A DNA stretch of 64,000 nt from Ichthyophonus hoferi (lineage: Eukaryota > Opisthokonta > Ichthyosporea > Ichthyophonida > Ichthyophonidae). The stretch is from assembly GCA_002751075.1 (NCBI GenBank), contig NAOQ01000028.1:71378-135377 (forward strand), in the 5' to 3' direction. Of this stretch, positions 1-12,379 are shown one piece after another. Every line of letters starts with the position of its first letter. Positions within the stretch are counted from its first letter, which is position 1. The position numbers and the translations under genes are program-made. The notes under the pieces were generated by a model. That model saw only the letters and a list, made by a program, of their open reading frames with translations. It had not been told where the DNA came from and did no database searches.

Positions 1-906
1 TATGTATATGAGTGTGTACATGTATATAGGACGAGAGAGAAAGAGTTACACTTACCTTCTCAGTTGACCCAGTGCACTATAACCCATTTTTTTCCGTATT
101 GAATCCACTCTAAGTGCTATTAGGTTCTTCCGTCCACAGTATCGTGTCCACTCCTTAGCTATTCTTGCTCTCTCATCCAATTGCTGTGCATAGATATCTT
201 GGTTACCTCACATCTCATTCGTTAATTTTATAAGATAGCTTTAATATAATATAATATAATATATATATATATATATATGGCATTATTTAACCCGACACAA
301 ATATGTACAAATGTATACAAGGAGCCTATCTTGGAATATATTTGTGAGTATGTATGTATGCACAGGCCCACACATCCATACCTGCATACATATACATACA
401 TAAATAAATGACAAAACACTTATTGGAGTACAACACACTACACAAATCTCCCTCAAGTCAATCACAATTAAAAAATTCCACTTTCACTCTTATATTTATC
501 TCGAGATAAAAAGATAGAAATCTCAGATGAAACAAAATGCACGCAACATATATACGGCTATACTACCTTAATAGTATTGACTATCTTTATTAATATAATA
601 TTCATAGCCTTCCCCTCCGATATATATATATATATACATGCATACATACAAATGAAATGGGCATAGAGGTTTATAACGGAACATGTAAATAGTCCAAGTA
701 AGAACCAATTAAGCACATACATATATAGATGCAACTCTTTAAAATCTTCACTAACTATATTAATATAATATTCATAACCTCTCCGTCTCCGTCTCCGTTT
801 CCTTTCCGATTCACTAAACATATAGGCGTTATTTCCCTTATTTCTCATCTCGCTGTATCTCTTTGTATCCATCTGTTTATTTATTTCTCCATCACATCAT
901 TCTCAA
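1..906. other. AT-rich intergenic stretch
   Basis: I see no convincing gene here. The stretch holds TA and ATAAT runs around 244-278 and a TA run near 620-637. A duplicated segment of roughly 45 bp occurs at 570-615 and again at 735-790; both copies contain TTAATATAATATTCATA followed by a CT-rich tail. It may include downstream exons of the candidate minus-strand gene whose first exon is at 916-1095, but I could not connect any. Confidence 0.5.
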
Positions 907-915
907 TCACCTCAC

Positions 916-1095
916 CTCAACGGTAAATTTTGTTATAGGGCGTCGTGGTGGGTCTAGATAGGCTCCAAATAAGTCGATCTGTCTCTTCTGTGCTGCAGCT
1001 CTTGCCTTCTCAAAATCATGTAAAATTTTGTTTTTCTTGGCCTCTCTTACTAAGTCATTACCGGGAGCAGAAGATTTTTTTTTTTGTCGCAACAT
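916..1095 (-). CDS. Possible first coding exon of an unidentified protein
   Basis: On the minus strand an ATG at 1095 opens a 60-codon frame ending exactly at a good splice donor (GAG followed by GTGAGG at 915). The peptide is basic and helical, starting MLRQKKKSSAPGND, and contains EKARAAAQKRQIDLFGAYLD and a PPRRPITKF segment. GC content is higher than in the flanks, which favours a real exon. The stop just after the donor means the frame only makes sense if spliced. I could not find the next exon with confidence in 1-900 and do not recognise the family, so no function is proposed. Confidence 0.4.
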
Positions 1096-2486
1096 TAGAG
1101 ACCCGACAGAGAGGGTGGGACGACGAAGGAGAATATGTATACTCTGTGGTAGTTAAGAATGTGTAAAGGAGGAATTGGAAATAGACTTAGGTGAGGGCTT
1201 GCATATGGGTGAAAGATTAAAAAAAAGTGGGATATGCGTGGTAGAGAGAGAGAGTTGGAGAGAGTATATATGGAAATACTTCATATTATAAAGATGATGT
1301 TATAAAAAATGAACAAGAAGGATGTGTTTGTAAAATAAGCTAAGGGTCACAGGACATAAGGGAATTAAAATGTTTCACGATTTATTGGGAGAATTTAGTA
1401 AACCAGGAAAACTATATAATTACACACCCATTGTAACCACGATATACAAATGGCAATGAGTAAACTAATATAAAGAGAATAACTATAGACTGGGAAAGAA
1501 AGCGGAAACTAGTCTCTGTTCATATACGGACCATTGTGAAAGACCTTCACGATTCACAAGTCCAAACATAGGATGATTATCACTAAACCCCTCCTTATAA
1601 TAACCTGTCATTAAAATAAAAACATTAGAACGGTTATAATAATGAAATGATTATAATGAATTTTTTATTAACTTAAAACTACCGCAAAAGTGTTGAAGTT
1701 CTGTAAGACGTATTTTTTGACTATAGCCAAAGTTTGTTTTTCGTTTTGACAGTGGCTCATGATATATTTTTTTGTGAAATGCGCCACACCATACCAATCA
1801 GACGTCGTATACTATAACACTAAACGTGCCTTGCTTTTTTCTTTCTTTCTTTTTCCTTTTTTTTTTCTTTTTTTTTTCCATTTCCTTTTCTTTCTTTTTT
1901 TTCCATTTCCTTTTCTTTCTTTTCTCTCTTTTTTTTTGTTTTGTTTTGTTTTGCTATGAATACGCTACCGAATTAAATTCATTTTGTTTTATTAAAAAGT
2001 GGTACATACAGATGATAAAATTCTCCTAGAAGAATCCTCCAGAAATGTTAAAACACTGCTATATCGTATAACTATCGTGTGTAGTATATACTGAGAAAGT
2101 GAAAATTAATATTAATGTACTTGTGTTTTTGATTCATTTTTTTATATATTTTGTTATGATCATGTATATGCATATAGATAATATAGATATCGTCTAGTTG
2201 GCTCTGTCTGTAACAAGATCGGTCACAAAACTATGCAGTGAGATTGAATAAAATTCGGTTGTCTTATTTTGATACTCTGCTTGCAATAGGCAGACTGCTG
2301 AGATAATAACTACAATAGGTTACCCTTAACGCATATATGCAAAATTATATATGAAGGCTTAATCTATTTGGTGACTTTATTTAGTTTGAAAACTATTAAA
2401 ATATAATCCAGCAATTTACGTGATAACAAAAAAACTTAGCTTAGCCAAACCTCATTTATAAGTCTTTAAATTACTAATGATTTCAG
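1096..2486. other. AT-rich intergenic DNA with a homopyrimidine tract
   Basis: No gene is seen. A long T/C tract lies at 1826-1955 and is listed separately. A short segment at about 1478-1530 resembles 23817-23862: both have AGAATAACTATAG followed some 15 to 25 bases later by ACTAGTCTCT, so this may be a dispersed repeat. Confidence 0.5.
1826..1955 (+). repeat. Homopyrimidine T/C tract with internal duplication
   Basis: About 130 bases of nearly pure T and C on the plus strand. It contains two copies of a block reading CCATTTCCTTTTCTTTCTTT and ends in TTTTG repeats. Open frames across it encode only Phe/Ser/Leu runs and are not genes. Long polypurine-polypyrimidine tracts of this kind can form triplex DNA. 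Confidence 0.85.
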
Positions 2487-2636
2487 TGGAATTCTTCCTT
2501 TGAAGAAATACAACAGAATAGCTTACTCAGTAGCCAGTCAATAGATATCTCCTTCTACACAAACATAAAAATGAGTATACGTTTTAAAGAGTATCAAAAC
2601 GAAATAGACGACATGCTACAGAATAATGATATGTTG
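2487..2636 (+). CDS. Possible internal coding exon, unidentified
   Basis: A frame open for 50 codons sits between a plausible acceptor (ATGATTTCAG ending at 2486) and a plausible donor (TTG followed by GTAAAT at 2637). The peptide begins WNSSFEEIQQNSLLSSQS and ends with FKEYQNEIDDMLQNNDML, which reads like acidic helical protein rather than translated AT-rich noise. A second short open stretch at 3194-3286 (encoding MAVTKLHTELFLLLPDDQ and more) has similar quality. I cannot join them or name a family. Transcript evidence would be needed to accept either. Confidence 0.25.
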
Positions 2637-2765
2637 GTAAATTTGTGCATGAACTTACAGTTACGATCTGCTTTAAAAATATGTACCGGCATATCAAGTA
2701 GCAGGAAAGGGGAAATTATTTTACTACCATACTTTAAAGTGATTAAGCCTATTTTTGTGTGGTAA

Positions 2766-3874
2766 TGATTGATTGGTGTAAATAGGTCAGTTAAGGTTTA
2801 GAAATACTTAATATAAAGATATGATGACAATAGAACAATGAAGAAGTTAGGTTATTTGGTTTCTTAAATTGTTGTAACATAGGGAGCATCACTCATACAG
2901 AGTGAGTTCTAAAGAAATAATCATAGGAATTTCTCTTTAATGTGCCTGTTGTGCATCCTTTATAACACATGAAGCACTATTTATTCTATCAATATTATGA
3001 AATAATTTTAAAAGCATTATTGTTTTTCTCCGATGATATCTCATTATCTCCTATAGTATTATACTCGATCTATATACATCTTAACTACTTAGGCATTTCG
3101 ATTATGCAAGATCGGAAAATGAAAGTTGAAAATTAAGAGTTCAAAATATAATTATGCAAGTACATAAGCCAAAATTCTATAGATTCAATTGATATGGCAG
3201 TGACGAAATTGCATACTGAGTTATTTTTATTATTACCAGACGATCAAATAGATGCAGATATATTCAACAATTTCATGGTAGACTGACTGACATGCAAAAC
3301 AAATGGCATGTTAAAGAATTTTGATGAACAGTCTTCAAACTAGGTTTTTGTTTTTTTTTTGAATTAAAACAACTCCCTTCAAACATAATTGAAACCAGTT
3401 CCCACAAGTATTAAATAAATATTGTCTTTGCGAAAAATATTGGTAGTTCATTTATACTGACTTGGTATTCGTATCTTTAGAATCTCCACAATAGCTTATT
3501 CACTGAGCACACACTCGTCTTAATTGACAAATGGGACCTTTTATTTCATTAATTTAATGGCTTATCAAAAGCAGCATAACTATGGAAGTTATGTATAGAG
3601 TAGCGAGTGTTATAAACAAGCAAAATATATTACTTTAATGAAGGCGGATTAAAAAATATATAGCAGGAAATTAATAGGAAATAATCCAATAATCCATAAG
3701 GAGATTATCTTAACACTTCCCATAGCTTCAGCTAAGACTAAGAATTACTATAAAAAAAAAGGCTATATAAAAACAGTATCATAATTAAGCCAAAACGAAA
3801 TAACATAAGACTAATACTATCATGTAGTAGCAAAGGTTGGAGGCTATAACAACAGGCATTTAAAAAGAAAAAAA
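2766..3874. other. AT-rich stretch downstream of the ankyrin-GATA gene
   Basis: Apart from the weak candidate at 3194-3286, I see no coding signal. It should contain the 3' untranslated region of the minus-strand ankyrin-GATA gene that ends at 3875. Confidence 0.5.
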
Positions 3875-5602
3875 TTATTTCTTGTCCTTTTTCCCGTATG
3901 CGACCCATTTCTCTTTCTTCAGTGCTCGATTCAGCACCCTTTGTATCATATATTTCTCGCGTCTGCGGGCATTTTTCTTCTCACGGTTCCTAATATGAAA
4001 ATATTTGAGACCACAAGCATTGCATAATACGGCTGCACCCTCCCGACCACCTCTCCATTGAGGCTGTGAGGTAAAATAATGTATTAGATATATGGAATAG
4101 TAAAGTTGGCATGAAATATCTTTTTTTTAAAAAAAAAAGTAATATAAGTTAATTTACAGAGAATGAGACCAAGAGCAACAAAAAATACCATAACATAAAA
4201 GAAAAAACAAGTCAAATAAAATGAAATAAGAAAAAATTATATTACTCACCGTTTCAGTAGTAAGACACTCGGCACATTTTCGTAGTATGTCCTTTTTTGG
4301 CTTACCGAGTTCACCAGAAAGGCCTCCAGGCTTCCCACCCTTAGAAGGATCCCTTGAATTGCAATGAAGAGACTGTTGTAATGAAGGTATACGGATCTTT
4401 GTCGTTTTATCAAGGGGCAGCAAAGGCAGAGGGCTTGACATTCTTTTCTCAATATTCTTATATAATTCGGTTGTACTACGTGGACTTAGGTTCTGATGAT
4501 TGTACTCGACCGCAGAGGAATTAGCTGTTTCAGGCGTACGATTTCCACTATAATATGAATGATTGTGTATATCTCTAGGGTGGGAATCACTGTAACTGAA
4601 GGTTTCAGCAACAGGTGTAGGTGAATAATGCGTGGGAAATTTTGTGTTTTGTTCTGATTGCAAGTTGCATTGAGACTCGCTTTCACAGTTAGCAGTAGCA
4701 GGTTCACAGATGTCAGCCTCCCTCAATGTATAGGAGTTAGACGAAGAGGTCCAGGGTCTAAAAGTTTGGGACTGTGTAGTAGTGTCATTGTGGGGATCCC
4801 AAGCTATATTATTCAAAGAAGAGGAAAAGAGTAAATTGTTTCGAATACCACTCTCGTGTTGATTGTGAGCAACAGGGATGTTGTTCATTGGTAGTTCATC
4901 GTGAGGTGTGCCGTCAGCATGAGATGACATTAAAGCATTAGACTCATCTCTGTGAGGAAGATATTTTTGATAGATTTGGAAGCCCACAGGTGCGGATAAG
5001 GGCCTGGAGATTTGTCGCTCAAAATGGGGAGAGTAATAAGCTGGCTGAAAGTTCTGTTGGCCAGGGGACGAATATTTATTGGAACCTGATTCCTGTGAGC
5101 CATAGTCAGGTTCAACCTGACTTTCTGAACTAGACTGAGAAGTGCCTCTACAAAAATCAATTTTTCCTACGAAAGGAGACAAGGGTGATAGTACATTAGC
5201 GCAAGACATGGCCCCGTAATAGAGAGCAATATCAAATGCTGTTTGGTGATCATTTGTACGACATGTTTTATCAGCACCTTTCTCGCATAACAAACGACAC
5301 AGGTCTTCATTGCCTGAAGTAGCTGCGAAATGCAAAGCTGTCCATCCATACACATCCTTGTAGCTAACAGGAGCTCCTGCTTCAAGTAGTCTACTCACAT
5401 TAATTGTATCACCATCCCTTGAATACTTCATAAGAGAGTCTATTAGCCAAATATCTTCTACCTTCAAGGTTTCTTGCTGTGGTGCAGCATCAATGCGATG
5501 GTACCCATGATACTGAGGCTCGGCATGGGTATCTAGCAAATTAATAATAGAAAATCTAGTTCTATGAGGCTCATCAGCCGGCATCAACGTCGCTACATCC
5601 AT
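3875..5602 (-). CDS. Ankyrin-repeat protein with C-terminal GATA zinc finger
   Basis: Probable DNA-binding transcription regulator, 513 residues in two exons (5602-4250 and 4063-3875). The intron (GTGAGT to CACAG) interrupts the zinc finger. Joining the exons gives four zinc ligands at C443, C446, C465 and C468, spaced C-x2-C-x18-C-x2-C, with the family hallmarks TPQWRGG and LCNACGLKY followed by a basic helix. This is decisive for the GATA family. Residues about 50-137 form two to three ankyrin repeats; the clearest has YGWTALHFAATSGNEDLC. Near the N-terminus, residues 17-23 read FSIINLL, matching the eh1-like Groucho-binding consensus. The middle (about 150-430) is Ser/Pro/Asn/Gln-rich and probably disordered. 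The ATG at 5602 is the first in frame. Targets are unknown. Reading without the splice would add a hydrophobic tail from intron sequence and should be disregarded. Confidence 0.9.
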
Positions 5603-8600
5603 GCCGTAAATGAAGTATTATACTGCCCGGTCCCTAGCTATAAAAAAAAACAAAAAAAAACAATACCAAATATTAAACTAATCAGGCATTCCTCGTATTG
5701 CGAGGGGTTGGGTTGTATAGCTGATTATATTCGTATACGATAAAATACGAGTTTGCTGTAGACACAGATAATTGGTCTAAGATCAACTTAATCCTCTTTT
5801 TGTAAATATGATCTTAGATCATGGGGGTTTATTGCTTGCAAATATTTTAATATAAAATGAGATGAAGATATATTAAAAGGAAAATATATTAATATAGATA
5901 TTCTAATATGGTATATTAATTTAATAACATGTACAAATATGCTATAAAGTGATTACATATTTTTTACATTTTAAAATACAACAAATTTTGAGTATTTTAC
6001 AGATGCCCAGCAAGTTTTTTTAGAATATTTATTTGAAATTAGGGATAGATGTCGCTGACTTTTCAAATATTTTTATATTCAAGATAGTTTCACAAAGGCC
6101 TAAAGAGTACTTCAACTATGTGGTCAACAAACCCTGAGTAGTTCTTATTGGTAGATAGAGTATTGCAATCACTTTATTTAACGATCATTGTTTGTATGTT
6201 CGTTCCATACACGTTCCAAATTGTATTATTAAATGCCATACCACTCCACTGATAAGAACTGCAAGCGTAAGCAGATTAGGAAATTACTTGGGCGATAATT
6301 CCATGTGCATTTTTATTACTCCTGCTAATTGCATATCTAGTTAAATAAATTTTCAATTCGAATATGGTAAATCTATACAATGCACATTCATGATAGAATA
6401 GTGCATATATCTCATTGCATTATTTACCAAAATTAAATAGAAAGCATCTCAACTTTGGAACATATTGCTGTAGTTAAATATAAACCACAGCGCCTACATC
6501 AGAATAATGGGATAAGTTTACTCGGGGAAAAATCCTACCACACCACAACCAGTTCCAAAATGTCCATGCAGTCAATCTCCCAACTTGATCAACGTGCGTG
6601 TTTAAATACCACATTTGACTTTCGATTTTCTTGAAACTGTGGCGTTCATGATGATACATATATGCTTACACCTCTGTACTTAACACCATGTGCTCGATGC
6701 TTCCATGTGTAGGACTCGTCATCTTAAAGCCGTGAATGAACTTAAGCACCTGGTTCCAAATTCGGAAATACGGTATGCTTTCCGCTTTCCGTTAGTTATA
6801 TGGGGCATCACCATAGAGAAAGGGCCACCATTTAATCAACAAAATTAAAAAATATAAAAAAGGCTCTCAATGATTAATGACACTGACGAATCAGCTTGCT
6901 TGCGGCTATTTTTCCGATTGGTTGGAGTGCGTTTTTCGCCCTAATTAAGAAACCCACAAAACCCTTTCGCAATGTGTGAATTGTTATCTAAAAACAAAAC
7001 ATCTGAGAAGATACGTCCGATATATATATATATTAGTTAAAAATATATTGGTACGGCCTTTAATTACTCATTTATTTAACTGAGACCTACTACACTGTCT
7101 TAGAGTATTAGACATGCTTTAAAAAGCGCAACCATCTATTTTATTGAACGCTTGCTCCTAGCGAATCTTTTTTTATATAAGGAAAGCTATTTATCCTGGA
7201 GGTTAAAAGATATTATTCAACAAGTTAATTCCAGTAATAGTTATCTAATCGCGGAAATCGATTCAAGTGAAGTACCATTTTCATAGCATTTAATAACGTC
7301 ACCGTTGAGCCACCTTGATCTAGTATTTCATATGTTTAGACATTAGCTTTCTAGTTTTTTATATCTTAAACGGGTGTATTGTAGTGCTTAATAAATCATT
7401 ACTTATAAGAAACCTTTTTAAATCATGTATGTATATATATTATTCTATAATATGAATATACCTGTTTGTTGACAAGGCATTGCCGACCAATCCACACCCA
7501 GGAATGTTAGCGTATAGGCAATAGTCAATAGCATTCGCGCTTGCGTGGAATAGTTTATTACTAACCAAATTAATCAAGAATATTATGCCGATTTATCCTA
7601 CCAATAGATAAGTACTGTGTAATCATGATCGATTAAATTATAATTGGTTAATGACAAGAGTAATTCACAACGTAGACCTACGTTTTTAAAGTACAATGAA
7701 AGACAAGCGTTTCACGTCAGGAGATAATCCTCACTTTATTCGACAATTTTAGGGTGAATTTCCTTGTTAAATGTGTGCAGTTATTAATAACTTGTAATAA
7801 ATAGATTTCATCCTTAACATTTTATTAATAAATAATAAGGCGATTTATCTAAATGTATTAGCATCTTTACCCAACTTGTAAGGAGGTTCTAGCACAGCCA
7901 AAGTAGCATAGTCATTTGCAACATAGGTGTTCAATTATCCCTTCAACAATAGAAACTCATTCAACATTTTCAGCAGACTAAGTGAACAGTTCCTGAATGA
8001 AAATTATTAAACATAACCGGGAATTCTTTTATAGAAACAACATCTTTTGGATTATCGTATAATTGTGAAGTACGGTAGATCGCTATTTAAGTTTATTTCA
8101 TACAATATCATTTTAACAGGTACCACATAGATCAATTTTTTCGTAGATACAAAGCTCTCCAATTTAATTTTTTATTACGTATGTCATTATAACTTTATTT
8201 TTAAATTATTATTAACAAAATAGCAGGGTTAAAGAATGTTTAACCCGCCATATTGATATCACACAGCACTCTACATTGACGATCGAGTATTTCTGGTCTT
8301 GGGATTATGTTAAATTAGACCTTGTAAGACAGAGAATTTAACCTGCTTGAAATGGCCAGTATATAGACACTATCTAAACATATAACATGAAGGCTTATTG
8401 GTGAAGCATTGTAAGGGAAATACATGAGTCGCAAGCTCTCGTAGATATTTTCTCGTTAAAAATAGGCTCATTCTTAAATATGACAAACTTAGTGAGAATT
8501 GTCATCTCTTTAATGAAGTGAAGCACGTGTACTCTGCGTATTAATGACGTAAGACAATATACATTGCAAATATTCAATTGTGTTAATGATAATCTCACTT

Positions 8601-10387
8601 GGACTATGACTAATTTATTGGTGGTATATAGATACCCATTGTATTTTTAATTTAATACAAATTGTCCTGTGCAAACCCAACTGTTATTGGATATTATGGT
8701 AAGCGTCATAATAATTCAATACAATGGGTCAATAATTCCCCAGTATTTTCTACTTTTTAAATTGTACATCTAATTAAACAAATATGCAGTTCGACTCCAG
8801 ATAGATGATGTAAACATCTACAAAGTACAAAGACTCCGGGAGTCTGCTCAATAATCAATGTAATATTTCAGTCATCTTCAGAATTAAATCCATAAGCCTG
8901 AAAGATAAACCGGTGGGTTTTGCTTTGCAATAATTAATGTTAGAATAATTTATAATGTATAGTATAATATGCCTATTGTTATTCATAATCTCTAACTGTA
9001 ACATTTGTATATTATGTCAAACTAATATTGATAGATTGACACTGGTATGCTGTTGTTGCTACGATAGCCAATCGTATTTTGTTTATAAGATGATTTGTTT
9101 TAACCAAGAATGTAATAGAGATCTATATTCCATCAACAGATGGTTACAGATAGATCTAGTCTAAATGAGATTATAATTGTTTAAAGAAGCCGGCAATTTG
9201 TAATATAGCCTCAGCTTTAAGAGCATGTGCTTCTCTTCAAGGGGTGCTCCGTATTTAACTAAGAACCCCTCATGAACTAGAAAATATATATATATTAATT
9301 TGCAATTCAAGTACTTCCCCTGTAATGCTTATTAATAAGCATTCATATTATATATAGATTAGCGTTTTTATCTTGGCCATTTTAAGATGAACGCCATATT
9401 TCTCAACAGCTTCCAAAATATTATTTTGTGTACATAAATTTTGCATTTTTGATATTGAAATATATTCCGCAGTAGGTTGTCACAGCCACACTGGGTGCAG
9501 GCGATCCTTTGGAGCTGATAAAAAATTAAGCTACGAGTTAAGAGGTAGCTTAGTTTAATAGTTAGATTTTTTAGAGCTCACTGCAATACTATACATTTTT
9601 CTAATGCGTGCTTTAAAAATATTAGTACTGTACGCATGCCAAGAGCAATTTTTTCTTGGCATAGTTTGGATGTGGTGATTTTGTAGCAATTGCGTGTTTA
9701 GCAATTAGGTAAAGAATCCGATCCATGCCATACAATGATCTGAACGATTTATTGATCATACCTCGTATTAAAATTATAGAATTATTTTCGCAAGAAATAG
9801 CCAACCGATTTGGGTAGATGTGCACATAGGAAAATTACGAAATTTTAAAATACATATACACCATATAAGCTTACTTATTACTTGTTTGTGTGTCCAAATA
9901 ACCCGCACTACATAGTTGCATATACGCCAACTCTTTGTTTTATTGGGTACGTGCTCTAATCACATAAAGAGCTAAAATGTCCAATAGAAATACTGGCCAG
10001 ACATTTAGAACGGAAAAGACTAGAGCGCTGACTAAAGCGTTGTCATACAATCGATAGAAAATAATGCCGATTGGACGATTCAGAATTATTGCATAAGAAT
10101 ATACGACTATCAATGATGAAATTTGAAGATCCCAGTTTTAAGTAGTAATAAACTGCTGCATATACCAGGCTGACCATTCTCACTTGTATAGGTACAACTA
10201 TAAAAAAACTTTGGGGAACCTGCAAAATTAAAACATAACGCTTTTCTGTTATTATTTACGTTTATATAAGAACAACTAGTGAAATTCCGGAGAAGTATCA
10301 TTTTCAGTTAACAATTTATTACAAACTCATATTAACAATCCCATACCAATTGCCAAATTATTCATAGAATCCATACAGTCTGTACCA
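5603..10387. other. Long AT-rich gene-free stretch
   Basis: Nearly 4.8 kb without a supportable gene. Open frames are short and rich in Ile, Tyr and Cys, as expected by chance. A slightly GC-richer island at about 6470-6800 has a 61-codon minus-strand frame containing TAWTFWNWLWCGRIFPRVN, which might be an old transposon remnant but shows no diagnostic motif. CCAAT and ATTGG words are frequent. I see no RNA gene. Confidence 0.5.
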
Positions 10388-10474
10388 ATGACCATCATAC
10401 ACTATGATACGGCGCAAATCAAACAACATCCGGAGACAACTTTCCAATGGCAGTATTACTGGATCCCTAGACAG
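10388..10474 (+). CDS. Possible short coding exon or gene remnant
   Basis: An ATG-started frame of 29 codons ends at a donor-like CAG followed by GTATTA. It encodes MTIIHYDTAQIKQHPE then TTFQWQYYWIPRQ. About 200 bases later, after an acceptor-like CCCACAG at 10670, another frame open to about 10850 reads NPIPMATICYDFDFVRSPDN and continues in similar style. The reading phases do not join directly, so an exon is missing or this is a decayed gene. The second stretch runs up to the edge of the DNA transposon fossil. Family not recognised. Confidence 0.25.
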
Positions 10475-11132
10475 GTATTAACATATTATATACTACTATA
10501 TGCATTATTACTGCATGCATATAGACTGTATTGGGGTAGAACGTGTCTATTATGTTTCAGCATACCTAAGAGTTAGAAGTAACTACTACGCATGTATGTC
10601 GACACTTAACAAAGCCCACCAACAACTGCCCTTCCACCAATTCATAATGTTCATTCATCCTCCCACAGGACTAACCCAATCCCCATGGCAACAATCTGTT
10701 ATGATTTTGATTTCGTCCGAAGTCCTGATAACAAACAGATGATGAAACTGTCAGTTACAGAGGTTTTCGATCTAAATGTCAATCAATTCAATTTTTTTGC
10801 GATCCGAGTTAAAAAAATTCCAAACCGAATCAAAATCCAGCGACCAACATGATTTTAAATTGTCATAATATGAAAATTTGGCCAATCCGAATTATGAAAT
10901 TTTCTGCCAGATCCGAATTATATCTTTCCCGATCAACATTATAATATATATAACTTTCTCGATCAAAAGAAGAACAAATAAAATGGTTAGTTTAATTTTT
11001 TTCTCGATATATATATATATATATATATAATCACTCCAAACTTATTTCTTTTGCTTCCGATTTACACCTGTATCTCAGCATTTTCCTATAAAAACTATCA
11101 GTGTTTAGCTGTGATGTCCAAAAGCTTTAAAC

Positions 11133-12030
11133 TTAGCATGCTGCTTCAGTTCTACATTCCGACCTAACAACTATATATCTAAACTTTTCCAACCCAAAAA
11201 AAATTCGTTCAATAATATATAAAAAAAGTACATAAGAAGGAAGAAGATACAATAGGTTCAAATGCAATGACTGAATAGCGTCTTGAAGGCCGGAATAATG
11301 ATGAATTCTAGCGTTGTCGAAAATAAAAATAGAACTAGTAATTCCTTTTTCATCACATATCATTTTCAAACCTTCCAAACAAGCCTTGAAGTCTTCCCCA
11401 GTAATGGCTTCATTATGGATTTTGTGGTATAAGATACCATACTTATCACGGCCACGAAAATGAAAATATTTCTACATTGTGGAGCACCAACAGAAACATT
11501 TGGAGAAATTCCAATGCCAAACTAAAGATGAAAGATAAGGATCTTCCTTCTTTAGTTTGGGTGGAGACTGAAAATTCAACTTTGTCGCAAAATATAAAGT
11601 TTTTATTTTCAGTATTCTGCTTCAGCTTCCTGAACCGCATAGCATAATCAAAACGCTTTTTGATTGTAGTTTCATCATTCTTACGCTCCGGTACAGGTAC
11701 TAGGCTATCTACTGTGTAGTAAAAATAAAATAAAATCTTTTCTGTAGTTAAAATTGAGACTGTCAGAATTTGTTGAGCACACAAATTTAGAGTTTTTTAC
11801 AAAGTCCACTGACGTAGACTCTAGAGTGAGGTGTTCTCCAGAGCTGAACTTCAATTCTTTCAATAGATCCCTAGTGTTCTCGTCCTCGCTGTCTGACAAA
11901 AACTAGATACAACTTTTCTTCCTAGGTTCCACGGACACTTTTGACTTATCAGTCGTGAGAATTATAGTCGTACGCTTTGGTCTGTAATTACTAGGAGTAA
12001 AAGGTGGTCCTCTAAGCACAAACATTATCT
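11133..12030 (-). mobile_element. Decayed Tc1/mariner-like (IS630 superfamily) DNA transposon
   Basis: Minus-strand remnants of a DDE transposase. From N- to C-terminus there is an acidic start region (SDSEDENTRDLLKELKF, about 11850-11900), the first catalytic block (NFIFCDKVEFSVSTQTKEGR, about 11540-11610), a strand block (GRDKYGILYHKIHNE, about 11410-11450), the second catalytic block (IFIFDNARIHHYSGL, about 11280-11330) and a last block LPSYVLFLYIIERIFFGLEK, where the family has PPYSPxLNPIE. The blocks lie in different frames and stops interrupt them, so it is inactive. I could not identify terminal inverted repeats, so the true ends are unknown; 10790 and 12110 are outer guesses. Confidence 0.75.
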
Positions 12031-12379
12031 CTACTTAAAGCACAACACAAAAAGACAAAGTCATTTGGTATAATTGATTTTTTATTATTAAACACATAAT
12101 TAGAAGGACCCAGGCTAAGTCTGAGTTTGCTGGTTAGATAATTTTTGTGTATGTAGTCCAATTACTGAAAATTGCTTATAAAACGTTAGTCATTTAGAAC
12201 AATTAAGGTTCAAATTACCGTTGCTATTTAAACACGGTAAATTTATGTGCTAATCTGCATTAAGCCTCTAGTCCTAATTAAATATAGTTACAAACATCCT
12301 GAACTTAATTAATTGTCGTTAATCAAAGTCTAACACTCATAAACCAATTGAAACTTCATTGTAATTGAATTCTATTGAA

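Noticed and set aside
1759-2029. Phe/Ser-rich frames resembling membrane peptides
   Set aside because: Translation of a T/C homopyrimidine tract.
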